From Burkholderiales bacterium UBA1834 (lineage in GTDB: Bacteria > Pseudomonadota > Gammaproteobacteria > Burkholderiales > Burkholderiaceae_C), in the NCBI GenBank assembly GCA_002339015.1, contig DDJC01000031.1, positions 1 through 17,141 on the forward strand: 17,141 nucleotides of DNA, in the 5' to 3' direction. The position numbers were made by a program, and so were the translations under genes. The notes beneath the pieces were generated by a model. It made no database searches, was not told the DNA's origin, and saw only the letters and a list, made by a program, of their open reading frames with translations. Positions 1 to 8,633 of this stretch are shown here, in pieces. Every line of letters begins with the position of its first letter. The stretch's first letter is position 1.

Positions 1-768
1 GGCAAGACCGAAACCGCGCTGGCGCTGGCCGAGGCCATGTACGGCGGCGAGCAGAACGTCATCACCATCAACATGAGCGAGTTCCAGGAAGCTCACACGG
101 TGTCGACGCTCAAGGGCGCGCCTCCGGGCTACGTGGGCTACGGCGAAGGCGGCATCCTGACCGAAGCCGTGCGCCGCCGCCCGTACAGCATCGTGCTGCT
201 CGACGAAGTGGAAAAGGCCCACTCCGACGTGCACGAGATGTTCTTCCAGGTGTTCGACAAGGGCTCGATGGAAGACGGCGAAGGCCGCTTCATCGACTTC
301 AAGAACACGATCATCCTGCTGACCTCGAACGTGGGGTCCGAGCTGATCATGAACATGTGCAAGGACCCGGAACTGTCGCCCGATCCGGAGTCGCTGGCCA
401 CCGCGCTGCAGGAGCCCCTGATGAAGGTGTTCCCGCCCGCGCTGCTGGGCCGCATCGTCACGATCCCGTACTACCCGCTGTCGGAAGAGATGATGGGCAA
501 GATCGTGCGCCTGCAGCTCAACCGCATCAAGCGCCGCGTCGAAGAGAACCACCGCATCCCGTTCAACTACTCGGACGACGCGGTCAAGCTCATCGTCAAG
601 CGCTGCGACAACCCCGAAGCGGGCGGCCGCATCATCGACTCCATCCTCACCAACACGGTGCTGCCCAAGATCTCGATCGAGTACCTGGGCCGCACCAGCC
701 GTGGCGAGTCGCTGGGCAGCGTGACGCTGGGTGCCGCCGACGGCGACTTCACCTACGAGTTCGGCTGA
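1..768 (+). CDS. clpV: ClpV/TssH AAA+ ATPase, C-terminal part (5' truncated by window)
   Basis: This is the second AAA+ module of ClpV, the cytoplasmic ATPase that extracts and recycles contracted T6SS sheath. The reading frame is open from base 1, where the first codons give the end of a Walker A motif (GKT at residues 1-3 of the fragment). A pore loop GYVGYGEGG lies at about residues 43-51, Walker B IVLLDEVEK at about 64-72, sensor 1 TIILLTSNVG at about 103-112, an LLGR arginine-finger segment near 150, and a sensor-2-like AGGR near 208. A ClpB C-terminal (D2-small) domain follows. About 255 residues are visible of a family usually near 850-900, so the sheath-binding N-domain and first ATPase lie upstream. 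The choice of ClpV over housekeeping ClpB rests mainly on the immediately following vgrG and other T6SS genes. The stop is 6 bases before a small ORF. Confidence 0.93.
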   Translation, partial: GKTETALALAEAMYGGEQNVITINMSEFQEAHTVSTLKGAPPGYVGYGEGGILTEAVRRRPYSIVLLDEVEKAHSDVHEMFFQVFDKGSMEDGEGRFIDFKNTIILLTSNVGSELIMNMCKDPELSPDPESLATALQEPLMKVFPPALLGRIVTIPYYPLSEEMMGKIVRLQLNRIKRRVEENHRIPFNYSDDAVKLIVKRCDNPEAGGRIIDSILTNTVLPKISIEYLGRTSRGESLGSVTLGAADGDFTYEFG

Positions 769-774
769 GCCCCC

Positions 775-921
775 ATGAGCACTGCCGTGATTGACCTGGA
801 CCCGAAGGCCGGCGTGGTGAACGTCGCCGGCCAGAGCTTGTCTTTGGACGCGCTGGAGCGCCTGTGGTCGGTCGTGGCGGTGTTTCCGGGCTTGCCCGAT
901 GAGGTCTTGAAGGATGCGTGA
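775..921 (+). CDS. small hypothetical protein, 48 residues
   Basis: ATG at 775 opens a 48-codon frame starting MSTAVIDLDPKAGVV and ending LPDEVLKDA, closed by TGA at 919-921. It begins 6 bases after the clpV stop, so it would be co-transcribed with clpV. No strong Shine-Dalgarno is visible, because the upstream bases are a C-run, so translation would depend on coupling. The product is mildly acidic with no membrane segment or signal peptide, and I do not recognise a family. It could be a genuine small T6SS accessory protein or the remnant of a larger gene. Codon use looks like the neighbours, with mostly G/C third positions, which mildly favours a real gene. Confidence 0.45.
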   Translation: MSTAVIDLDPKAGVVNVAGQSLSLDALERLWSVVAVFPGLPDEVLKDA

Positions 922-978
922 GGCCTGTGCTGTGGGGGGTGACCATCTGTCAGGTCGCGCCTGCATCACCAAAACAAG

Positions 979-996
979 GCCCGGGCATTGCCGGGC
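979..996 (+). other. stem-loop in the vgrG leader
   Basis: A perfect 6-base stem (GCCCGG / CCGGGC) encloses a 6-base loop, 25 bases before the vgrG start. No T-run follows on either strand, so it is not a convincing intrinsic terminator. It may be an mRNA structure in the 99-base gap between the small ORF and vgrG, or chance in GC-rich DNA. Confidence 0.3.
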
Positions 997-1009
997 AAAG
1001 ACAGGATTG

Positions 1010-1015
1010 AAAGGA
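1010..1015 (+). promoter_or_regulatory. ribosome binding site deciding the vgrG start
   Basis: AAAGGA lies 5 bases before ATG 1021. It supports that start over an in-frame TTG at 988, which has no purine-rich sequence at the right distance and would add residues absent from typical VgrG N-termini. Confidence 0.6.
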
Positions 1016-1020
1016 TCATC

Positions 1021-3084
1021 ATGGCACTGCTTGCTGAACTGATCTGCGATGTGCCCGGCAAGGGCAAGATGCAACTGATGTCGTTGTCGGCCTCGGAGGG
1101 GCTGTCTCGACCGTTCGAGTACCAGGTCGAGATCCTGAGCGACAAGCCCGACCTGGATCTGGCCAAGTTCCTGGGCAAGAGCATGACCATTGCGCTGGAA
1201 CTGCCGGAGGGCAAACGGCACTTCAATGGCCTGGTGGCGCGCTTTGCCCATTCCGGTCGGCGCACCAAGCAGTTCTTCCACTACCAGGCCACGCTGCGTC
1301 CGTGGCTGTGGTTCCTGTCGCGCACGCAGGATTGCAAGATCTTCCAGGAAAAGACGGTGGTGCAGATCGTCGAGGAGGTGTTTGCCGACCACTCGGGCAT
1401 CGCCAAGGTCAGCAAGAAGCTCACGGGCAGCTACACCCCCTGGCCTTACTGTGTGCAGTACCGCGAAAGCGACATGAACTTCGTGACCCGCCTGCTGGAG
1501 CAGGAGGGCATCTACTATTACTTCGAGCACACCGCCAGCGGCCATGAACTCGTGCTGTGCGACAGCGCCTCGGCCCACCAGGCCGTGCCGCTGTATGAAA
1601 AGATCCCCTACAAGGCCAACTGGTCGGAGGCGCATGGCGACCAGGGCGAGACCATCCACAGCTGGGGGCTGGGCGTGCAGGTGCTGCCCACCAAGGTGGT
1701 GCTGGCCGACTACGATTTCGAGCGGCCCACCGTGGCGCTGCGCAAGGACAGTGCCGTCACGCGCCAGCATGATCTGAACACCTACGAGGTGTTCGACTAC
1801 CCCGGCGAGTACACCGTGGATGGCGATGGCGTGGCCTACGCCAAGGCGCGTGCACAGGAGCAGCAGGCTGGCTACCAGGTGGCCAGCGGCCAGTCCAATG
1901 CGCGTGGTCTGACCTGCGGCACCACCTTCAAGGTTGAAGGCCTGCCCAACAAGACGCTGGATGGCGAGTACCTGGTGCTCTCGACCAACATCTACATCGA
2001 GGAAGGGGTGGAGATCGGTGGCGAGGAGGGCAGCGAAGGGCAGTACTCCTGCGACTTCCAGGTCATGCCCACGGCAGACAAGTACCGTGCACCGCGCCTG
2101 ACGCCCAAGCCCATGGTGTACGGCCCGCAGACCGCGATGGTGGTCGGCCCCTCGGCCGTGAAGCCGCACGATGTGCACACCGACAAGTACGGCCGCGTCA
2201 AGGTGCAGTTCCATTGGGACCGCCTGGGCAAGAAGGACGACAAGAGCTCGTGCTGGATCCGCGTGTCGCATCCGTCGGCCGGCAAGAACTTCGGTCACAT
2301 CAGCCTGCCGCGCGTGGGCGACGAGGTGGTGGTGAGCTTCCTGGAGGGCGATCCTGACCAGCCACTGATCACCGGCCGCGTCTACAACGCCGAGTACATG
2401 CCGCCGCACGCGCTGCCGGCCAACGCCAGCGTGAGCACCTACCTGAGCCGCTCGATGGCCGAGACCGACAAGGCCAAATCGAACGAGCTGCGCTTCGAGG
2501 ACAAACCCGGCAGCGAGTACATCTGGCTGCAGGCACAGAAGGATTTCCACCGCGAGGTGGAGAACAACGACTACGACACCGTCAAGGCCGACCAGTTCAT
2601 CACCTTGAAGGGCAAGCGCCAGGAAATCGTCGAGAAGACGGTGGAGCAGGTGGTCTACGAGAAGGTCAAGACCACCTTCCTGGCCGACTACCATAACTCG
2701 GTGGGCGGTGACTGGCTGCAGAGCACCAAGGGCGTGATCAACCTGCACTCCGACGGCGACTTCGTGGTCGACACCAAGGCCAACGTGGGCGTCAACGCGA
2801 TGCAGGCCATCGACATCAAGGCCACGCAGGACATGAAGGCCGCGGCGATGAACGTGCACCTCAAGGGCGACATGAACGTCACCATCGAGGCAGGCATGAC
2901 GCTCACGCTCAAGGCCGGCGCGGGCAGCATCGTGATCGGCCCGGCCACCATCAGCATCGATGCGCCGATGGTCAATATCAACTGCGGTGGCAGCGGTGGC
3001 TCGGCCAGTCCCGCCAGCCCGCCTTCGGTGGCATCGCCCGAAGACGCTGTCAAGCCCGAGCCGGACAAGGACCCGCTGTTCTGA
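1021..3084 (+). CDS. vgrG: T6SS spike protein VgrG (TssI)
   Basis: VgrG forms the trimeric needle tip of the T6SS tail tube; it carries the PAAR cap and effectors into target cells. The 687-residue product has the usual order. An N-terminal gp27-like part starts MALLAELICDVPG and includes CVQYRESDMNFVTRLLEQEG, a segment typical of the family. The gp5 OB-fold begins around residue 388 (DKYGRVKVQFHWDR) with GDEVVVSFLEGDPDQPLITG around 433-452. A repetitive beta-helix spike covers about 520-655. The length matches a canonical VgrG without a C-terminal enzymatic extension. The last 30 or so residues are a Gly/Ser then Pro/Glu/Asp tail ending DKDPLF, which could be an adaptor or effector docking tail. 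A DUF4123 adaptor gene follows 68 bases downstream, the standard arrangement for cargo loading. Confidence 0.97.
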   Translation: MALLAELICDVPGKGKMQLMSLSASEGLSRPFEYQVEILSDKPDLDLAKFLGKSMTIALELPEGKRHFNGLVARFAHSGRRTKQFFHYQATLRPWLWFLSRTQDCKIFQEKTVVQIVEEVFADHSGIAKVSKKLTGSYTPWPYCVQYRESDMNFVTRLLEQEGIYYYFEHTASGHELVLCDSASAHQAVPLYEKIPYKANWSEAHGDQGETIHSWGLGVQVLPTKVVLADYDFERPTVALRKDSAVTRQHDLNTYEVFDYPGEYTVDGDGVAYAKARAQEQQAGYQVASGQSNARGLTCGTTFKVEGLPNKTLDGEYLVLSTNIYIEEGVEIGGEEGSEGQYSCDFQVMPTADKYRAPRLTPKPMVYGPQTAMVVGPSAVKPHDVHTDKYGRVKVQFHWDRLGKKDDKSSCWIRVSHPSAGKNFGHISLPRVGDEVVVSFLEGDPDQPLITGRVYNAEYMPPHALPANASVSTYLSRSMAETDKAKSNELRFEDKPGSEYIWLQAQKDFHREVENNDYDTVKADQFITLKGKRQEIVEKTVEQVVYEKVKTTFLADYHNSVGGDWLQSTKGVINLHSDGDFVVDTKANVGVNAMQAIDIKATQDMKAAAMNVHLKGDMNVTIEAGMTLTLKAGAGSIVIGPATISIDAPMVNINCGGSGGSASPASPPSVASPEDAVKPEPDKDPLF

Positions 3085-3152
3085 GCACGGCCCCTGGCCT
3101 GACAATCGTGCCCACGCCCGCCTGACCCTGACCGACCACGACCTGATCCCGC

Positions 3153-3701
3153 ATGCAGCAGCAGTCCTACGCGCACCTGAAGTCCATGCTGTGGGCCTCA
3201 CCCACCGCCCGCGCCCACGCGGTCATCAGTGGCGCGGTGGTGCCCGGGCTGCGGGCCCTGCTGGACAAGGCCGATGTGCGCGGCTGGGATTGCCTGTGGC
3301 GCGGCGCGCTGCCACCCGAGAAGGCCGCCCAGGCCCCTTATGTGGCCGAGCTGACGCCCGATGGCACCTTCACCGACTGGTTGCTGCAGGATGCCAGCAC
3401 CACCTACCCCGGTTGGGGCGTGATCGGCCTGGGGCCTGTACCGGTGATGGGCATGCGCGAACATGGCCGCAGGTTGCTGGATGTGATGCTGCCCGATGGG
3501 CAGCGCCGGCGCTGGGCCTGGCATGACCCTGCCCTGTGGGGCCCCTTGCTGGCCAAGCTCGAGCCGCACCAGCTCGACGAGGCCTATGGCCCGCTGACCG
3601 ACTGGGTGGTGGTGGGCCCCAAGGTGTGGCAGTGGTTCACGCTGAGCGCAGGCCAGTTGGTGGCGACCCCCCGCGAGTGCCTGCCGGCCGCGGCCGCCTG
3701 A
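3153..3701 (+). CDS. DUF4123 T6SS effector adaptor/chaperone (Tap/TEC family)
   Basis: DUF4123 proteins hold an effector and load it on the VgrG C-terminus; they are not part of the fired needle. The 182-residue product fits the family: HAVISGAVVPGLRALLDK near the N-terminus matches the hydrophobic opening strand, WDCLWRGALPPEKAAQAPYV matches the 'Lf.G...e....aPyLv' stretch, and the later WAWHDPALWGPLLAKL matches the 'R.yDP.....lL..l' element. It has no signal peptide or membrane segment, as expected for a cytosolic chaperone. It sits between vgrG and two unrecognised genes, so by gene-order logic the 613-residue product immediately downstream is the most likely client. Family assignment is by motif reading and is fairly secure; the client is inferred. 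Confidence 0.85.
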   Translation: MQQQSYAHLKSMLWASPTARAHAVISGAVVPGLRALLDKADVRGWDCLWRGALPPEKAAQAPYVAELTPDGTFTDWLLQDASTTYPGWGVIGLGPVPVMGMREHGRRLLDVMLPDGQRRRWAWHDPALWGPLLAKLEPHQLDEAYGPLTDWVVVGPKVWQWFTLSAGQLVATPRECLPAAAA

Positions 3702-3723
3702 TGCAGGGCAAGGACAAGCCGCC

Positions 3724-5565
3724 ATGCTGCGACTGAGCGCTGAACAACACGACTGGCTGCTGCACCTGCAGCGCGAGCGCCTTGCGCGGGCTTTGGCGCG
3801 GGTGCTCAAGACCCAATGGCCGGTCCTGGCCGCCAAGCTGGGCGATCGCCAGGAGGCTTTCGTCGATGCGGCGCTGCAGCAGGCGCAACGGCATGGCTTG
3901 CTCGAGCCCGCGCACGCCGCGCGCTATGTCAACCTGTGGTGCGTGTGGGGCCCGGCATTCGACGACAAGCCCGGCTTCGAATGGGCTGCAGAGATCCTGC
4001 GCGACGAGCACCGGCCCCCCGGCGTGAAGGTGCAGCAACTGGCCCTGCGCTCGCGCGACGAGCTGGACCAGCGTCCCAACACCGGCGTCAAGCCCGAGCA
4101 GTTCGATGCGGCCGACGCCACACTCGAAACGATGGCTTCAGGCCCCGACGCAGCGCCGTGGATCGAAGGGCTGCCCGGCCTGCCGCAGCCCAGGCAGGTC
4201 TGTGACATGACGGCCTTCGACATCGCCCTGGGCGAGCAGGGCTGGCGCCAGGAGTACCGGCTGGCCTTGTCAGGCGGTGCGGTGCTGGTCAACCGCGCGC
4301 CGGTGGTGACGGAGCCTCAACGCTACCGCACCGATACCCCTCCGGTGCCCGGGGCCGAGGTGGCTGCGCGCCAGGTGGCTGCGCTGGCCTATCCGGCCTC
4401 ACAGGGGCACAAGGCCTGGCTGCACCTGCGCTGCGCCGTCGACACCGTCTGCGATGCCCAGGTGCATCCGCGCGTTGAATTCAAGAGCGATGCGGGCGGG
4501 CAAGTGTTCGCGGGCATGCAGGCGCGCCTGATCAAGGCACCGCTGCATTGTGCACAGGAGTTCATCCCGCCCAAGGCGCCTGCGGGCGCCGCCGTGGCCC
4601 CGACCGCTGCGGCCCAGGGCCAGCCGGGTGCACCCGTGGCCACGCCCGTGACTGAGGGCGCCCTGTGCCGCGAGCGCCCGCCCCGCTATGTGCAGATCAC
4701 CGCCTGCACCTGCGGCCTGCGCCGGGCCGGCGCACCGCTGGGCACGCAGGAGGTGGTGCTGAGCATCCTGCCGGCCGAGCAATGGTTCACCGAGTTCAGG
4801 GCCTTGCCGCAGCCCACCTGGCAGTGGCCTCACCAGGGCGCACGCGAGACCGCGCCACCGCCTATGGTGCGGGTGGAGCGCGATGGCCAGCCGCTGGTGC
4901 AGGCCGTGGCCGCCTGGCAGCAGGGCTTCACGCGCCTGGGCGAGGCCTTCGTCAACGGCATGGACGGCTGGTGGCAGCAACTGGCGCGCGACGAGGTGCT
5001 GCTGGTGCCCAGGCTGGAGGCCGTGCCTCAGCTGATGCACGGCCTGGCCGCTGTCACGTGGGGCGCACGCGAGGCTGTCACGCCCCAGGGCAGCAGTGGC
5101 TTCCTGCGCGCCCAATTGATCGCCCGCCTGGTGGCCTGCGCCACGGAGCTGACGGTGACGGGCGAGCTGCGCCAAGCCGGCACGCATGCCCGTGTACAGC
5201 TGCAGTCCCGCGGGCGCGCCGTGCTGGAGGCCGATGTGCTGCGTGACCAGCCGGAGCCTGCGCTGGCCGATGGCCTCATGGCCGTCAAGGTGGCCTGGTC
5301 GCACCCCTTCGAGGTGTCGCTCGATGCGCTGGCCCATCCGGGCCTGTCCACCGTGAGCGAGGCGCCAGGCAGCAAGCCGGGGGCGCTGGTGGGCGAGGCG
5401 GGGCTGCGTCCGCGCCCCGATGGGCAAGGCTGGCAATGGTTCCTCAAGCTGGCGCTGGAGCCCTGCATCCTGTCGCTCAAGGTATGGGATCCGCTGCGGG
5501 GCGAGCAGACCGCCCAGCGCGCCTTGTGGCCGGCGATCACGCTGGTGGATTGGAGCGCCGGCTGA
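3724..5565 (+). CDS. T6SS-linked hypothetical protein, 613 residues (candidate cargo)
   Basis: I do not recognise a catalytic family. The start at ATG 3724 is supported by AAGGA 9 bases upstream, and the gene begins 22 bases after the DUF4123 stop. Residues 1-110 look like a helical domain: LSAEQHDWLLHLQRERL, then GDRQEAFVDAALQQAQRHGLL and RYVNLWCVWGPAFD followed by EWAAEIL. A similar pattern (FV..A...G......YV.L....G..FD....WA..IL) occurs, from memory, in other T6SS-associated proteins. A beta-rich middle (about 150-280) is followed by an Ala/Pro linker at about 282-310 and a C-terminal region of 300 residues. It has no signal peptide or clear membrane helix. Its place after vgrG and DUF4123 is the normal effector slot, but no GxSxG, HxxH or nuclease motif is obvious. 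The stop overlaps the next start (TGATG), so the two are co-translated. Confidence 0.85.
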   Translation: MLRLSAEQHDWLLHLQRERLARALARVLKTQWPVLAAKLGDRQEAFVDAALQQAQRHGLLEPAHAARYVNLWCVWGPAFDDKPGFEWAAEILRDEHRPPGVKVQQLALRSRDELDQRPNTGVKPEQFDAADATLETMASGPDAAPWIEGLPGLPQPRQVCDMTAFDIALGEQGWRQEYRLALSGGAVLVNRAPVVTEPQRYRTDTPPVPGAEVAARQVAALAYPASQGHKAWLHLRCAVDTVCDAQVHPRVEFKSDAGGQVFAGMQARLIKAPLHCAQEFIPPKAPAGAAVAPTAAAQGQPGAPVATPVTEGALCRERPPRYVQITACTCGLRRAGAPLGTQEVVLSILPAEQWFTEFRALPQPTWQWPHQGARETAPPPMVRVERDGQPLVQAVAAWQQGFTRLGEAFVNGMDGWWQQLARDEVLLVPRLEAVPQLMHGLAAVTWGAREAVTPQGSSGFLRAQLIARLVACATELTVTGELRQAGTHARVQLQSRGRAVLEADVLRDQPEPALADGLMAVKVAWSHPFEVSLDALAHPGLSTVSEAPGSKPGALVGEAGLRPRPDGQGWQWFLKLALEPCILSLKVWDPLRGEQTAQRALWPAITLVDWSAG

Positions 5566-6374
5566 TGGAACGCCTGATGATGATCCGCCTGCAGGCGCGG
5601 GGCTGCGCCGCCGAGGTGCAGCTCAATGGGCTGCCTTTGGCGCGTGTGGGTGCTGAAGGCGGCAGCGTGACCCTGCCCGTGCACGAGTACGCCGTGGCCG
5701 GCCGCAACCGCCTGAGCTTCACGGCCGGACCTCAACCCCTGGTAGGCGAGGCCCCGCCGGCCCAGCCCAAGGTGGGCGATGGCACGGTCCACGTGCGTGT
5801 GGTGCTGGCGCTGTGCCACCAGGGCCAGGCGCCCCACGATCCCAATGCCCGCGTGCTGTCCCAACTGTCATGGACCCCGGGCCTGAACGACACCCACGAC
5901 TGGCCTTTCAGCTTCGGCCAGGACGTGGAGCTGCCCGTGAACTTCCCGCGCTGGCGCTGGCTGGAAGCACCGGTCATCAGCCAGGGGCCGGCCTTGCAGC
6001 GCCAGGTGCTGGAGTTGCTGCAGGGGCTGGCACTGGACCTGCAGCGCGGTGATCCCGACAGCCTGCTGGCCGCCGCCCGCCTGCGCACCGAAGAACTCGC
6101 CCTGGCCTACCAACGGGCGCCCAACGCCTGGGTGCAGGACATCCGCGACCATGTGCAGCGGTTGTTCGAGGCTCAGGCCCTGACGGTCCTGCCGCCCGAG
6201 CCCGATGGGCTGCTGCTGCGCCCTGTGGCGGGCGGGCGCCTGGTCGAGTGCCTGGGCAAGGATGGCGGCCCGGCCCTGCGCACCGCGCCCGGCCCCAAGG
6301 AGGCCGGCGAGGCCTGGTCGGCATGGCCCTTGCGCCTGGCCCAGGTCGAGGGCAAGCTCTACATACTGCGCTAG
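5565..6374 (+). CDS. hypothetical protein, 269 residues, coupled to the 613-residue gene
   Basis: ATG 5565 shares its A with the TGA of the preceding gene, a classic translational-coupling overlap; internal ATGs at 5577 and 5580 are possible alternatives. The N-terminal 120 residues look beta-rich, with AEVQLNGLPLARV and LPVHEYAVAGRNRLSF giving a pattern seen in beta-sandwich domains ('v.lNG.pl...pv.eyl..G.N.l'). The middle (about 145-205) is helical, and the C-terminus ends in a short beta motif (QVEGKLYILR). There is no signal peptide or membrane helix. It may be a cytosolic partner or immunity protein for the 613-residue product, or a structural accessory protein; the sequence alone does not decide. 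I know no family name for it. Confidence 0.82.
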   Translation: MERLMMIRLQARGCAAEVQLNGLPLARVGAEGGSVTLPVHEYAVAGRNRLSFTAGPQPLVGEAPPAQPKVGDGTVHVRVVLALCHQGQAPHDPNARVLSQLSWTPGLNDTHDWPFSFGQDVELPVNFPRWRWLEAPVISQGPALQRQVLELLQGLALDLQRGDPDSLLAAARLRTEELALAYQRAPNAWVQDIRDHVQRLFEAQALTVLPPEPDGLLLRPVAGGRLVECLGKDGGPALRTAPGPKEAGEAWSAWPLRLAQVEGKLYILR

Positions 6375-6404
6375 CGCGCACCGCAATGAACGCACCGAAT
6401 CCGC

Positions 6405-6408
6405 AGGA
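6405..6408 (+). promoter_or_regulatory. ribosome binding site deciding the GTG start of the FHA gene
   Basis: AGGA lies 6 bases before GTG 6415. Starting there gives the normal FHA N-terminus (IKLTVQTYNG). An earlier in-frame start near 6205 would add a basic extension that overlaps the preceding gene. Confidence 0.55.
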
Positions 6409-6414
6409 ACCATC

Positions 6415-8595
6415 GTGATCAAGCTCACTGTCCAGACCTACAACGGCACGCCACTGCCCCAGTCCCTGTCGGCCCAGTTCGACGAACTGGGCGGCAGCAT
6501 CGGCCGCGCCGATACCAACCAGCTGGTGCTGCCCGATCCCGAGCGTTCGATCTCACGCGTGCATGCGCAGGTGGTGTTCCGCAACGGGACCTATGTGCTG
6601 GTCGACCGGGGCAGCAACCCGGTGCTGATCAACGGGCGCTCGCTGGGCAATGGCGTGGAATCGCCCCTGTCGGCCGGAGATCAGTTGCAGATCGGCGGCT
6701 ACGCCATCCGTGTGGATGTGCTGGCCGGTGGTGCCTCCGCTGGGGCGCATGCGGGCGGTGGCGCGGCTGATCCCTTCGGGGATCTGGGCGGCATGGCCTT
6801 TTCTGCCCCGGCCCCCAGCGCACCCCGGCCCGCGGCAGGCGGTTTCGGCGGTGCCCCTGCTGGCGGCGCTCGGCCACCCGCGGGGGGCGCAGCCAGTGCC
6901 AGCACCGACCCGATGGCGGCCTTCGGTTTTGGTGCCGGCAGCCCTGCGCCGGCGGGAGATCCCTTTGGGTTCCATGCGCCTTCTTCGGGGCCTGCTGCTG
7001 GGGGCTTTGGCGGCGGCTTCGGTGCGCCGGCCGCGCCGGCACCGGCGGCTTCGGCACCCGTGAGCGGCGGTATCCCCGATGACTGGGATCCTTTTGCACC
7101 CGATCCCGTATCGGCCCCCAAACCGCAGGACCTGGCCCGTTCGCTGGGCCAGGGCAACAGCCTGGGACTGGAGTTGGGCGGTGGCGCCAATGCGCCTCTG
7201 ATCCCCGGCATGGGCGATCTGGGCGGCGGCAAGGCCAACACATCCTCGTCGATCGATGCGATGTTCGGCCTGGGCAGTGGCGGCGGGGATCCGCTGGCCA
7301 ACTCGGTGCTGGCCCAGGCTTCGGCCCAGCCCAACATGGCCAACCACCTCGACCCGATGAAATCGCTGAACACGGTGAGCGTGGCGTCGGCGACGGTGGC
7401 CCCTGACAACGTGTCGGCGCTGAACCAGCCTTTCATGGAGCCGCCCCTCAAGGCGAATGCGCCCAAGGCGATGCCTTCGGCGCCCGTACCCCCGGCCTCG
7501 CCAGCGGCGGGCGGCGCCGGCTCGGCCGTGATGTCCTGGGACGATGGTGCCCAGGAAGGCCGCACGGTGATCCGCGCCAAGGCCAAGCTGGGTGATTTCG
7601 ACAGTTTCGGCACCACGGGTGGTGTGAAACCCGCCGCACCTGCCCCTGTGCGTGCTGCCGCGCCCCTCCAGGCCCCGGTGGCAGCGCCGGCTGCGCCGGC
7701 CAGCGCCGGGCTGGATCCCCTGGCTCTGCTGGGCGGCACGGGCGCCGCGCCCACGCCCTCGGGCGGCAGTGTGCTCGATCCGCTGGATTTCTCCGACCTG
7801 GGACTGGGCGGCGGCGGTTCGGCCGCGTCGCCGCTGAACGATCTGCTGGGAGGCGCTGTACCGGCGCCCGCGCCGCGGGCGGCGCCTGTGCCGGCACCAG
7901 CGCCGGTGGCCCCGCCCATCGCAGCGCCTGTCGTGGCAGCACCGGTGGCGGCACCAGCACCCGTGGCGTCCGCTGCAGCCGTCGCCCCCGGTACCCCGGC
8001 CGACCAGGCTGCGCTGATCGCCGCCCTGCGCGAAGGCCTGGGCATGTCGGCCCTGCCCATCCAGTCGCTCACGCCCGAGTTCATGAAGCTGCTGGGCCAA
8101 CTGGTGCACGAATCGACCAAGGGCACGGTCGAGCTGCTGGTGGCGCGTGCTGCGCTCAAGCGCGAGATTCGCGCCGAGGTCACGATGATCGTGGCCAAGG
8201 AGAACAACCCGCTGAAGTTCTCGCCCTCGGTCGACGTGGCGCTGAACCACCTGCTCAGTCCGCCGGCGCGCGGCTTCATGCCGCCAGCGCCGGCCATGCG
8301 CGATGCCTACGACGACCTGCGCGCCCACCAGTTCGCCTTCGTGGCCGGCATGCGCGCCGCGCTCGAAGGCGTGCTCAAGCGCTTCGACCCCGAGGTGCTC
8401 GAAGGCAAGCTCACGCAGAAATCGGTGCTGGCCTCCGTGCTGCCCGGTGCCCGCAAGGCGCGCATGTGGGATGTGTTCACCGAGCTCTACAGCCAGATCT
8501 CCGCCGAGGCCAGCGACGATTTTCACGAGCTGTTCGGCAAGGAATTCCTGCGGGCCTATGAGGCCCACATCGACGAACTGCAGCGCGACGCGTGA
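6415..8595 (+). CDS. tagH: T6SS FHA-domain scaffold TagH/Fha with long low-complexity linker
   Basis: Fha/TagH binds phosphothreonine through its forkhead-associated domain and couples the PpkA/PppA switch to T6SS assembly in the cytoplasm. Starting at GTG 6415 the FHA domain fills residues 1-105. The phosphopeptide-binding set is intact: GSIGR with R31, SISRVH with S47 and H50, and GSNPVLINGR around 66-75. Residues of about 105-530 are Ala/Pro/Gly-rich with recurring short acidic-hydrophobic islands (ADPFGDLGG, GLDPLALLGG, LDPLDFSDLGLGGG, LNDLLGG). The last 190 residues are the conserved T6SS FHA C-terminal domain, with MKLLGQLVHESTKGTVELL, NNPLKFSPSVDVALNHLL and a helical end (DDFHELFGKEFLRAYEAHI). 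At 726 residues it is longer than typical homologues of about 400-600 because of the linker. The pppA gene follows directly. Confidence 0.93.
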   Translation: MIKLTVQTYNGTPLPQSLSAQFDELGGSIGRADTNQLVLPDPERSISRVHAQVVFRNGTYVLVDRGSNPVLINGRSLGNGVESPLSAGDQLQIGGYAIRVDVLAGGASAGAHAGGGAADPFGDLGGMAFSAPAPSAPRPAAGGFGGAPAGGARPPAGGAASASTDPMAAFGFGAGSPAPAGDPFGFHAPSSGPAAGGFGGGFGAPAAPAPAASAPVSGGIPDDWDPFAPDPVSAPKPQDLARSLGQGNSLGLELGGGANAPLIPGMGDLGGGKANTSSSIDAMFGLGSGGGDPLANSVLAQASAQPNMANHLDPMKSLNTVSVASATVAPDNVSALNQPFMEPPLKANAPKAMPSAPVPPASPAAGGAGSAVMSWDDGAQEGRTVIRAKAKLGDFDSFGTTGGVKPAAPAPVRAAAPLQAPVAAPAAPASAGLDPLALLGGTGAAPTPSGGSVLDPLDFSDLGLGGGGSAASPLNDLLGGAVPAPAPRAAPVPAPAPVAPPIAAPVVAAPVAAPAPVASAAAVAPGTPADQAALIAALREGLGMSALPIQSLTPEFMKLLGQLVHESTKGTVELLVARAALKREIRAEVTMIVAKENNPLKFSPSVDVALNHLLSPPARGFMPPAPAMRDAYDDLRAHQFAFVAGMRAALEGVLKRFDPEVLEGKLTQKSVLASVLPGARKARMWDVFTELYSQISAEASDDFHELFGKEFLRAYEAHIDELQRDA

Positions 8596-8633
8596 GCACG
8601 CGGGCCGACGAGACGACACCGAAAGCAACAACC

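Noticed and set aside
1022..1035. TGGCAC...TTGC resembling a sigma-54 promoter at the start of vgrG
   Set aside because: Spacing between the two boxes is three bases where about five are needed, and it lies within the vgrG coding sequence.
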